Shown here one piece after another: positions 1 through 5,309 of a stretch of DNA of 7,728 nucleotides. The position numbers and the translations under genes were made by a program. Position 1 is the first letter of the stretch; the number at the start of each line of letters is the position of its first letter. The DNA is from JAADHU01 sp964446495. GTDB lineage: Bacteria > Pseudomonadota > Gammaproteobacteria > Steroidobacterales > Woeseiaceae. Under the pieces are notes generated by a model. It ran no database searches. It had not been told where the DNA came from and saw only the letters and a list, made by a program, of their open reading frames with translations. The stretch covers positions 1 to 7,728 of the forward strand of contig CAYUOY010000174.1 of assembly GCA_964446495.1 (NCBI GenBank), read 5' to 3'.

Positions 1-425
1 ATATGACTCTCGTGGGTTACTTTAATAACCTTCGGGAGCTCGGTGGCATGCGCCGCTTGGTTGAAGACCTGGTGTATTCGCGTGCGGCCAATAGAGGCGA
101 GTTAAAACCCGTGGGGGAAGTAGATAACCCATGGATGAAAGATAGAAAGCTCGAAAGCCAACCCATTGAACTTACCAGCCGCGAAAGCACCAGCGCCATT
201 TCTGCTGCCAAGGACAACCTGGGCAATACCATGCGTGATAATGTCTACATTGTTCCCCAGGGCAGCTATTTCATGATGGGTGACAATCGTGACAATAGCC
301 GGGACAGTCGATTTATTGGTGTGATCGCCGAAAAATTCCTGGTAGGAGAGGCCGTGCGGATCTGGATGCATATGGATGGAATTGAATGGCCAAACTGGCG
401 CCGAATAGGGACCAAGATCCAATAA
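1..425 (+). CDS. lepB: Signal peptidase I, C-terminal part only, fused in frame to a helicase-like segment (5' partial)
   Basis: Signal peptidase I is the inner-membrane Ser/Lys protease that cleaves signal peptides from exported proteins. Counting from the ATG at 3, residues 83-103 show the conserved end of the catalytic domain: a VPQGSYFMMG stretch followed by box E, GDNRDNSRDSR, at 93-103. The tail LVGEAVRIWMHMD and the terminal RRIGTKI are also typical. The frame is open to the left edge, so the ATG at 3 is probably internal. The catalytic Ser box and the KR(V/A)VGLPGD box with the catalytic Lys are not seen. In short LepB proteins the Lys box lies roughly 80-85 residues before box E and might be expected near the start here, but residues 1-73 do not resemble LepB. 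As it stands this reading frame would not encode an active peptidase. The C-terminal identity is secure from box E and from the downstream DUF4845-rnc-era order. The junction is near residues 70-80. Confidence 0.85.
   Translation, partial: MTLVGYFNNLRELGGMRRLVEDLVYSRAANRGELKPVGEVDNPWMKDRKLESQPIELTSRESTSAISAAKDNLGNTMRDNVYIVPQGSYFMMGDNRDNSRDSRFIGVIAEKFLVGEAVRIWMHMDGIEWPNWRRIGTKIQ
3..221 (+). other. DISARM/DrmA-type helicase C-terminal fragment joined to lepB
   Basis: Residues 1-73 of this frame do not look like signal peptidase. Two blocks match, from memory of the family, the helicase C-terminal region of large SF2 helicase-related proteins such as DISARM DrmA. The first is LVGYFNNLRELGGMRRLVED at residues 3-22 (family pattern roughly GYFN-LRELGG-RR-VEDEV). 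The second is ELTSRESTSAISAAKDNL at 56-73 (family pattern roughly ELTSR-ST--V--AK--L). They are in the right order, with a low-conservation linker between them as in that family. In those helicases the next expected element is the ATNMISVG-D motif. Here it is missing and the sequence passes into LepB around residues 74-80. The fragment is therefore the middle of a helicase domain cut at its 3' side. No database search was possible, so the identification rests on recalled motifs. Whether the join is biological or an assembly artefact cannot be told from the window. Confidence 0.6.
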
Positions 426-429
426 TGTG

Positions 430-458
430 GTGTGAGTCACTGATTTGGCTGCTAAAAT
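430..458 (+). promoter_or_regulatory. Candidate extended -10 promoter upstream of the DUF4845-rnc-era genes
   Basis: TAAAAT at 453-458 matches the sigma-70 -10 consensus in five of six positions. It is preceded by TG at 450-451, giving the extended -10 form TGCTAAAAT. A poor -35 (GTGTGA, 430-435) sits at a 17-base spacing, which is tolerable for an extended -10 promoter. Transcription would start near 465, about 50 bases before the next ATG. A 9-base perfect inverted repeat, GTGAGTCAC (432-440), overlaps the -35 area and could be an operator. The call is from sequence match only. Confidence 0.35.
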
Positions 459-515
459 CACGATAACGTTGACCCGCAAGCCGTTGCATCCCTGATTCTT
501 GAGGAAATTCATAAC

Positions 516-950
516 ATGTCGCGTGACTGTAACCCGCCCCAAATGCATCGTGACCTGATCGTGGCCAGGCCCAAGGCGCGCCGCCGGGTGAGAAACCAGG
601 CCGGCATGACCACCCTGGGGTTCCTGATACTGGGCTCGTTTATTGGCATTTTCGCCTACGCGACCCTGCGATTGACGCCGATATATCTCAATTACATAAA
701 GGTGGTCAGCGTCATCGACGGTGTGCGCAAGGAGTTCGATGGGCAAGCTCCCTCGCGTACACTAATTAGGCGGTCTATAGGCAGACGCTTCGATATCGAG
801 GCGATTTCGACCATTACAGCGCGGGACATCAAGGTGACCTCTGACAGCGGTGGCTTCCTCGTTCAGGCTGTCTATAACCATGAGGCACCGTTTCTCGCCA
901 ATGTGTCCTTCAGCGTGCACTTTGATAAAAGAGCCCTGATTCGTCGCTAA
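516..950 (+). CDS. DUF4845 family single-pass membrane protein
   Basis: This is a 144-residue protein of unknown function, of the DUF4845 family commonly found between lepB and rnc in non-enteric Gammaproteobacteria. The N-terminal ~28 residues are basic (ARPKARRRVRNQ). They are followed by one hydrophobic segment at about residues 31-51 (MTTLGFLILGSFIGIFAYAT) and then a hydrophilic domain with features usual for the family, including an RR-IGRRFDIEAI stretch, a KVTSDSGGFLV strand and a final FDK. The pattern suggests a protein anchored by its N-terminus with the basic end in the cytoplasm and the C-terminal domain outside the membrane. The start at 516 is favoured by GAGGA at 501-505, ten bases upstream. 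Met-10 (543) and Met-31 (606) are possible later starts, and many family members begin close to the second. No function is assigned. Its place next to signal peptidase hints at a link with the envelope, but that is inference. Confidence 0.85.
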   Translation: MSRDCNPPQMHRDLIVARPKARRRVRNQAGMTTLGFLILGSFIGIFAYATLRLTPIYLNYIKVVSVIDGVRKEFDGQAPSRTLIRRSIGRRFDIEAISTITARDIKVTSDSGGFLVQAVYNHEAPFLANVSFSVHFDKRALIRR

Positions 951-958
951 ATCCAATG

Positions 959-1015
959 CGGCCGCCGGCCGGATGTCATACACTCTCGCCTGAACTTCCC
1001 TGGCTACCTTGTAGC
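959..1015 (+). promoter_or_regulatory. Two small inverted repeats in the leader just upstream of rnc
   Basis: The 91-base gap before rnc contains two potential hairpins. CGGCC-GCC-GGCCG (959-971) starts 8 bases after the DUF4845 stop. GCTAC-CTT-GTAGC (1003-1015) ends 26 bases before the rnc start, and two G-T pairs could lengthen it to 7 bp. Neither is followed by a T run, so they are not classic intrinsic terminators. In Escherichia coli RNase III autoregulates by cutting a stem-loop in its own leader, so structure here is noteworthy. These stems are much too short to be RNase III substrates on their own. Function is not established. Confidence 0.25.
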
Positions 1016-1041
1016 TGCTACCGGCGCAAAGAGAATCAGTT

Positions 1042-1716
1042 GTGGACAAAACAGCCAAATGGCTGCAGAAAACGCTTGCCTATCAATTCCAGGATCCCGC
1101 GCTACTCGAAGAGGCGTTAACCCACCGGAGCGCCGGGCGACGCAATAACGAGCGACTGGAATTCCTGGGCGACGCCGTACTCGATTTCGTGGTGTCCGAT
1201 ATTGTTTTTCAACTCCGACCGGAGGCCGATGAGGGAGATCTCAGCCGATTGCGGGCATCGCTGGTCAAGGACACACATCTTGCGGAAGTGGCCGCCGACA
1301 TAGGTATTGGTGAGCATCTCATACTGGGTTCGGGGGAGAAAAAATCCGGAGGCCACCGGCGCGGATCGATTCTCGCCGATGCGCTTGAGGCGTTGTTTGC
1401 CGCGATCTACGTTGATGCCGGATTCGTGGCGGCCGAGAAAGTCATTCGGCATTTGTTTACCGAACTTGCGGCCAATCTGCCGGATTCCGAATCACTCAAG
1501 GACCCGAAGACCCGCTTGCAGGAACTATTGCAAAGCGGCGGTCACCCATTGCCGGCTTACAAGCTGGTGAAATCCAGTGGGCAGGCGCACAAACCGGTAT
1601 TCGAAGTGAGTTGCGAGACGTTGCAAAATCGTACGCCAGGCAGAGGTACGACACGTCGCGACGCTGAACAGGAAGCCGCGGCGGCGATGCTGGTTGAATT
1701 GAGCGAGGCCAGGTAA
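1042..1716 (+). CDS. rnc: Ribonuclease III
   Basis: This is the cytoplasmic double-strand-specific endoribonuclease that processes rRNA precursors and structured mRNAs. Its 224 residues compare with 226 in E. coli. The nuclease domain (about 1-148) carries the signature NERLEFLGDAVLDFVV at 36-51. The acidic catalytic residues E40, D44, D113 and E116 all match E. coli E41, D45, D114 and E117 with a shift of one. The double-stranded RNA-binding domain spans about 153-222 and ends with the typical GRGTTRRDAEQEAA. The start is GTG at 1042, with a purine-rich AAAGAGA (1028-1034) seven bases upstream. No in-frame ATG lies near the family N-terminus. It is followed by era after 4 bases, the usual rnc-era coupling, and both proteins act on 16S/30S maturation. 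Confidence 0.97.
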   Translation: MDKTAKWLQKTLAYQFQDPALLEEALTHRSAGRRNNERLEFLGDAVLDFVVSDIVFQLRPEADEGDLSRLRASLVKDTHLAEVAADIGIGEHLILGSGEKKSGGHRRGSILADALEALFAAIYVDAGFVAAEKVIRHLFTELAANLPDSESLKDPKTRLQELLQSGGHPLPAYKLVKSSGQAHKPVFEVSCETLQNRTPGRGTTRRDAEQEAAAAMLVELSEAR

Positions 1717-1720
1717 TTTC

Positions 1721-2620
1721 ATGAGTACCGATACGTATCGATCCGGATTCGTCGCTGTTGTCGGCCGCCCTAATGTGGGCAAGTCGACATTGATCAATGC
1801 CATCGTCGGTCACAAAGTGAGTATTGTGACGCGCAAGCCACAGACGACGCGCCATCGTATTCTTGCGTTACATACAACGGACACACAGCAGATCGTATTT
1901 GTTGATACGCCGGGTTTGCACCGCAATGCCACTAAAGTGATGAATCGCATGATGAACAGGACGGCGGCGAACGCACTGATCGATGCTGACCTGGTGCTAT
2001 TCGTATCCGAGGCAGATCGCTGGACCGATGAGGACCAGGATGTGCTGCAAAGATTGCGCGATAACAAGGTTCCCGCCATTGCCGTGCTGAACAAAATTGA
2101 CAAGGTCCATCCACGCGAGGAATTGTTGCGAGTTATTGCGGAGATGGCCGCACGCTATGCGTTTTCGGATATCGTGCCAATTTCGGCGACTCGTCGGGAA
2201 AACCTGGACTCGTTGCTGGCATTGATTCCTTCATTCCTGCCGGAGTCGCCACCGTTATTTCCGGAAGACATGATTTCGGATCGCAGTGATAACTTTCGTA
2301 CCGCCGAACTGATTCGTGAAAAACTGACTTTGCAGTTGCGCCAGGAAATTCCGTACGGGCTAACGGTTCAGATTGAGCACAGCGAACAGGACGAAAACGG
2401 CGTGGCCATACACGCCATTATCTGGGTTGAACGCGACAGCCAGAAGGGAATCGTTGTCGGCAAGGGTGGCGCGGTTCTGAAACGTGTGGGTCGGGCGGCC
2501 CGGCTGGAGTTGAAACAGCAAATGGGCGTGCCGGTTCACCTGGAACTCTGGGTCAAGGTAAAAGACAACTGGGCCGATAGTGAGAAAGACCTGCAAAGCC
2601 TCGGATACGACACGCAGTGA
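1721..2620 (+). CDS. era: GTPase Era
   Basis: Era is an essential GTPase that binds the 3' end of 16S rRNA and promotes 30S subunit assembly. Its 299 residues are normal length. The GTPase domain shows G1 GRPNVGKS (15-22), G2 around QTTR (41-44), G3 DTPG (62-65), G4 NKID (124-127) and G5 SAT (155-157). The C-terminal KH RNA-binding domain (about 190-299) carries the loop VVGKGGAVLKRVG at 245-257. The ATG at 1721 follows AGG (1711-1713) with a 7-base spacing and lies 4 bases after the rnc stop. The last bases overlap the recO start. Confidence 0.98.
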   Translation: MSTDTYRSGFVAVVGRPNVGKSTLINAIVGHKVSIVTRKPQTTRHRILALHTTDTQQIVFVDTPGLHRNATKVMNRMMNRTAANALIDADLVLFVSEADRWTDEDQDVLQRLRDNKVPAIAVLNKIDKVHPREELLRVIAEMAARYAFSDIVPISATRRENLDSLLALIPSFLPESPPLFPEDMISDRSDNFRTAELIREKLTLQLRQEIPYGLTVQIEHSEQDENGVAIHAIIWVERDSQKGIVVGKGGAVLKRVGRAARLELKQQMGVPVHLELWVKVKDNWADSEKDLQSLGYDTQ

Positions 2621-3357
2621 CGGCGAATACCCGGCGCGTACAGAATCAACCGGCCTGGTTGCTGCATCACCGACCGTTTCGGGATACCAGTCGAATTCTT
2701 GATGTGGTGACACGCGAACATGGTCGCATTGCGTTAATTGCTCGCGGTGCTCGGGCATCCCGGTCGCGCCTGCGGGGTATCTTACGACCGTTCATGCCGC
2801 TCAATATGTCCTGGTTTATTCGCTCGGATCTTGGCACGCTGACGGATGCGGAAATGGGCGGAACGCCGTTGCAGCTGACAGGTGACGCGCTGATGTCTGG
2901 TTACTATGTCAACGAATTGCTCTTGAAGTTAATGCACCGACATGACCCTCAGCCGGAAATTTTCGACGTGTATGCCACAACGATCAGAAGCCTGGCGGCT
3001 GAGACATCCGTCGCGCCGACATTGCGACAATTTGAGATGGAGTTATTGCGGTTGCTGGGATATGCGCTCAACCTGGAACAAGACAGTGAGTCGCACGAGG
3101 CGTTGCGAGCCGAACGGGATTACGAGTATCGTGCCGATCAGGGGCCGGTGCCGGCGACCGGGCGATCGGGGCCGATGGTCTTTTCCGGCCGCCAGCTCGA
3201 CGCCATTCGTCGCCAGAACTTTCAGGATGCCGATACGTTGCACTGTGCCAGCCGGTTGCTGCGCGAAGTCATTGCACACCGTCTGGACGGGAAAGAATTG
3301 AGCAGTCGCAGGGTGTATCGCGACCTGAAGAAGGCCGCAGACCCTGTAGTCGGTTGA
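2617..3357 (+). CDS. recO: DNA repair protein RecO
   Basis: RecO works with RecR (and RecF) to load RecA onto SSB-coated single-stranded DNA and also anneals strands. At 246 residues it is close to the usual proteobacterial length. An N-terminal OB-fold region (about 10-85) contains the conserved run around PAWLLHHRPFRDTSRILDV and REHGRIALIARGAR. It is followed by the helical domain with YYVNELLLKLMHRHDPQPEIFDVY (about 92-115, an abundant RecO motif), LRQFEMELLRLLGY and a C-terminal SRRVYRDL. The CxxC zinc motif found in some RecO proteins is absent, as is usual in Gammaproteobacteria. The start is GTG at 2617. It overlaps the era stop by four bases (GTGA) and has no clear ribosome binding site, so translation is probably coupled to era. 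Confidence 0.95.
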   Translation: MTANTRRVQNQPAWLLHHRPFRDTSRILDVVTREHGRIALIARGARASRSRLRGILRPFMPLNMSWFIRSDLGTLTDAEMGGTPLQLTGDALMSGYYVNELLLKLMHRHDPQPEIFDVYATTIRSLAAETSVAPTLRQFEMELLRLLGYALNLEQDSESHEALRAERDYEYRADQGPVPATGRSGPMVFSGRQLDAIRRQNFQDADTLHCASRLLREVIAHRLDGKELSSRRVYRDLKKAADPVVG

Positions 3358-3377
3358 TGGAAAAACAAGCGAGTTAA
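3357..3377 (+). CDS. Six-codon mini-ORF bridging recO and pdxJ (possible coupling leader)
   Basis: The recO stop TGA (3355-3357) shares its A with an ATG (3357-3359) that opens a six-codon frame, M-E-K-Q-A-S, ending with TAA at 3375-3377. That stop lies four bases before the TTG start of pdxJ. The arrangement (TGATG, then a stop just before the next start) would allow ribosomes finishing recO to re-initiate and be delivered to the weak pdxJ start. This is visible in sequence, but the function is a guess, and such short frames can occur by chance. Confidence 0.2.
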   Translation: MEKQAS

Positions 3378-3381
3378 TAGA

Positions 3382-4113
3382 TTGAAAAAAACACAACACC
3401 TTGGAATCAATGTGGATCATGTGGCCACGCTAAGACAGGCACGCGGCACCAACTACCCGTGTCCGGTCGCGGCGGCGCTGGCGGCTGAACAGGCAGGTGC
3501 TGACAGCATCACCATGCACTTGCGTGAGGACAGGCGCCATATCCAGGATCATGATCTGGAGCGATTTGTTGCGAGCATGCAGACGCACTTGAATCTTGAG
3601 ATGGCGGTTACTGATGAGATGCTTGCGATTGCGTTGCAGCTTGGTCCTCAGGATTGCTGTCTTGTACCTGAAAGTCGGGAAGAACTCACCACTGAGGGAG
3701 GGCTGGACGTCGCCGGCCAGGAAGCCAAAATCAGCGCAGCCTGTGAGCAACTCTCGTCGCAGGGTATTCGGGTGTCCCTGTTCGTCGATCCTGAACCGAA
3801 GCAACTCGACGCGGCCATTGCGGTGGGTGCGCCGGTGGTCGAATTGCATACGGGTACCTACGCTGACGCGGGCGATTCCGCTCAGTCTCAGGAACTTGCC
3901 AGGATCGAGGCGGCGGCACGCTACGGCCAGTCGCTGGGTCTCACCGTCCACGCCGGCCACGGGCTCCACTGTGACAACGTAATGCCGGTCGCGGCGATTG
4001 CCGAGATCGTCGAATTGAATATTGGCCATTCGATTATTGCTCGTGCGGTGTTCGTGGGACTCGAGTCTGCTGTCAATGAAATGAAACAACTGATGCTGGC
4101 GGCAAGAGCGTGA
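3382..4113 (+). CDS. pdxJ: Pyridoxine 5'-phosphate synthase
   Basis: PdxJ condenses 1-deoxy-D-xylulose 5-phosphate with 3-amino-2-oxopropyl phosphate to make pyridoxine 5'-phosphate, the last ring-forming step of the DXP-dependent vitamin B6 pathway. The 243 residues equal the E. coli length. Conserved blocks are LGINVDHVATLRQARGT (7-23), MHLREDRRHI (45-54), NLEMAV with E73, TTEGGLDVAGQ (103-113), ELHTGTYAD (154-162), HAGHGL with H193 (190-195) and ELNIGHSIIARAV (211-223). The start is taken as TTG at 3382, because recO's stop is the upstream in-frame stop, no ATG or GTG lies between, and the conserved N-terminus begins six residues later. The upstream AAGCGAG (3367-3373) is a poor ribosome binding site. 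This is the only TTG start in the window. Confidence 0.96.
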   Translation: MKKTQHLGINVDHVATLRQARGTNYPCPVAAALAAEQAGADSITMHLREDRRHIQDHDLERFVASMQTHLNLEMAVTDEMLAIALQLGPQDCCLVPESREELTTEGGLDVAGQEAKISAACEQLSSQGIRVSLFVDPEPKQLDAAIAVGAPVVELHTGTYADAGDSAQSQELARIEAAARYGQSLGLTVHAGHGLHCDNVMPVAAIAEIVELNIGHSIIARAVFVGLESAVNEMKQLMLAARA

Positions 4114-4120
4114 CTCGGTC

Positions 4121-4507
4121 ATGATTTTCGGCGTAGGCACCGATATCGTGGAATTGTCGAGAATTCAGGCGACCTATGATCGGTTTGGTGATCATTTCGT
4201 GGATCGAATGTTGATGGATGAAGAACGTGAGCTTTTTGAGCGCAATAAATGGCCGGTACGATTTCTTGCGATGCGCTTTGCGGCCAAGGAAGCAACGGTT
4301 AAGGCGATGGGCACCGGTTTTGCGCACGGCGTATGGTTGCGTGATGTTGGTTGCATCAACAATGAATGGGGCAGACCGCTCGTGATCTGGTCGGAACGCG
4401 GCAAAAAAGTTTGCGAACAACTGGGAATCGGTGCCGGTCACGTAAGCCTGAGTGACGATGCTGGTCTGATTCTGGCTTTCGCCGTTGTCATGAACGCGGA
4501 GGTCTGA
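4121..4507 (+). CDS. acpS: Holo-[acyl-carrier-protein] synthase
   Basis: AcpS transfers the 4'-phosphopantetheine arm of coenzyme A to a serine of acyl carrier protein, making it active for fatty acid synthesis. The 128 residues match the family (126 in E. coli). The two magnesium-binding motifs are present: GVGTDIVEL at 4-12 with D8, and RFAAKEATVKAMGTG at 52-66 with E57. The C-terminal strand GHVSLSDDAGLILAFAVV (106-123) is also typical. The ATG lies 7 bases after the pdxJ stop with only a weak purine-rich sequence ahead, and the pdxJ-acpS pair is the usual conserved order. Confidence 0.96.
   Translation: MIFGVGTDIVELSRIQATYDRFGDHFVDRMLMDEERELFERNKWPVRFLAMRFAAKEATVKAMGTGFAHGVWLRDVGCINNEWGRPLVIWSERGKKVCEQLGIGAGHVSLSDDAGLILAFAVVMNAEV
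4498..4502 (+). promoter_or_regulatory. Strong ribosome binding site for the exonuclease gene
   Basis: GGAGG at 4498-4502 is a full Shine-Dalgarno core inside the end of acpS. It stands 5 bases before the GTG at 4508 and 8 bases before the ATG at 4511, so the better spacing favours the ATG. It is the best ribosome binding site in the window, and it implies that the following gene is translated well in its own right. Confidence 0.6.
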
Positions 4508-5299
4508 GTGATGCATTGTTTTTCGTTCGATATCGAGACTATCCCGGATGTTGAGTTTGGGCGTCGCATGTGGAATTTGGAGGGCCTGCCGGATAAAGAG
4601 GTCGGTACGGCCATGATGTTCAAGCAGCAACAGAGCAGTGGCAGCGATTTCCTGCCGTTGCATCAGCACAAGATCGTCGCCATTTCGGTGGCCCTGCGGA
4701 CTCGGGATACCTTCAAGGTGTGGACGCTGGGCGATGCCGACGCGGACGAAGCGGAAATAGTGCAGCGTTTCTACGCTGGCCTGGATCGCTATACCCCGGA
4801 CCTGGTGTCCTGGAATGGCAGCGGCTTCGATCTGCCCGTGCTGCATTACCGTGCTCTAAAACTGGGTATTCAGGCGCCGCGCTACTGGGAAATGGGAGAC
4901 AACGAGCGTGAATTTCGTTTCAACAATTACCTGAGTCGTTTTCACTGGCGCCATATCGACCTTATGGACGTGCTGGCAGGTTTTCAGATGCGAGGCCGGG
5001 CCAGCCTCGATCAGACCGCTGTCCTGCTTGGCTTTCCCGGCAAGCTGGGAATGAGTGGTGACAAGGTGTGGGACTGCTGGCTGGATGGTGGCATAGAGCA
5101 AATTCGTGATTACTGCGAGACGGATGTGCTCAACACCTACCTGATCTATCTGCGCTTCGAATTCATGCGTGGCAATCTCGATGCAACGGACCTGAAACGC
5201 GAACTCGATCTGGTTCGCTCGACGCTGACGGACATGAATCAGCCACACTTGAATGAATTCGCATCCGCCTGGACCGAAAATCCAGGCGATCCGGCCTGA
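4508..5299 (+). CDS. Predicted 3'-5' exonuclease, PolB-exonuclease-like (DEDDy)
   Basis: This 263-residue protein belongs to the family described as predicted 3'-5' exonucleases related to the proofreading domain of family B DNA polymerases (Pfam DNA_pol_B_exo2 type). All four catalytic positions are seen. Exo I is FDIET with D8 and E10. Exo II is LVSWNGSGFDLPVL (99-112) with D108. Exo III is YCETDVLNTYLIYLRF (202-217) with Y202 and D206, which makes it a DEDDy enzyme. No polymerase or helicase domain is attached. The start is GTG 4508, touching the acpS stop, or more probably ATG 4511, one codon later and better spaced from GGAGG. It sits between acpS and rlmD, and its substrate (DNA or RNA) is not known from sequence. 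The surrounding RNA-maturation genes make an RNA role conceivable, but that is inference. Confidence 0.9.
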   Translation: MMHCFSFDIETIPDVEFGRRMWNLEGLPDKEVGTAMMFKQQQSSGSDFLPLHQHKIVAISVALRTRDTFKVWTLGDADADEAEIVQRFYAGLDRYTPDLVSWNGSGFDLPVLHYRALKLGIQAPRYWEMGDNEREFRFNNYLSRFHWRHIDLMDVLAGFQMRGRASLDQTAVLLGFPGKLGMSGDKVWDCWLDGGIEQIRDYCETDVLNTYLIYLRFEFMRGNLDATDLKRELDLVRSTLTDMNQPHLNEFASAWTENPGDPA

Positions 5300-5309
5300 T
5301 AAAGTAATC

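Noticed and set aside
102..746. Antisense open frame of 214 codons across lepB and DUF4845
   Set aside because: It spans two recognised genes and the gap between them, and its translation has no recognisable motif. It is a by-product of codon composition on the coding strand.
958..972. Overlapping 8-base palindromes GCGGCCGC and CCGGCCGG as a possible protein-binding site
   Set aside because: Short G-C palindromes are expected by chance in this composition, and no second copy was noticed in the window. They are kept only as part of the rnc leader note.
4073..4846. Antisense open frame of 257 codons opposite acpS and the exonuclease gene
   Set aside because: Both sense genes are identified by catalytic motifs. 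The antisense product is low in plausible domains and runs across gene borders.
5253..5309. Earlier in-frame ATG for rlmD
   Set aside because: It would overlap the exonuclease gene by 47 bases, has no ribosome binding site, and adds residues that do not resemble the RlmD N-terminus.
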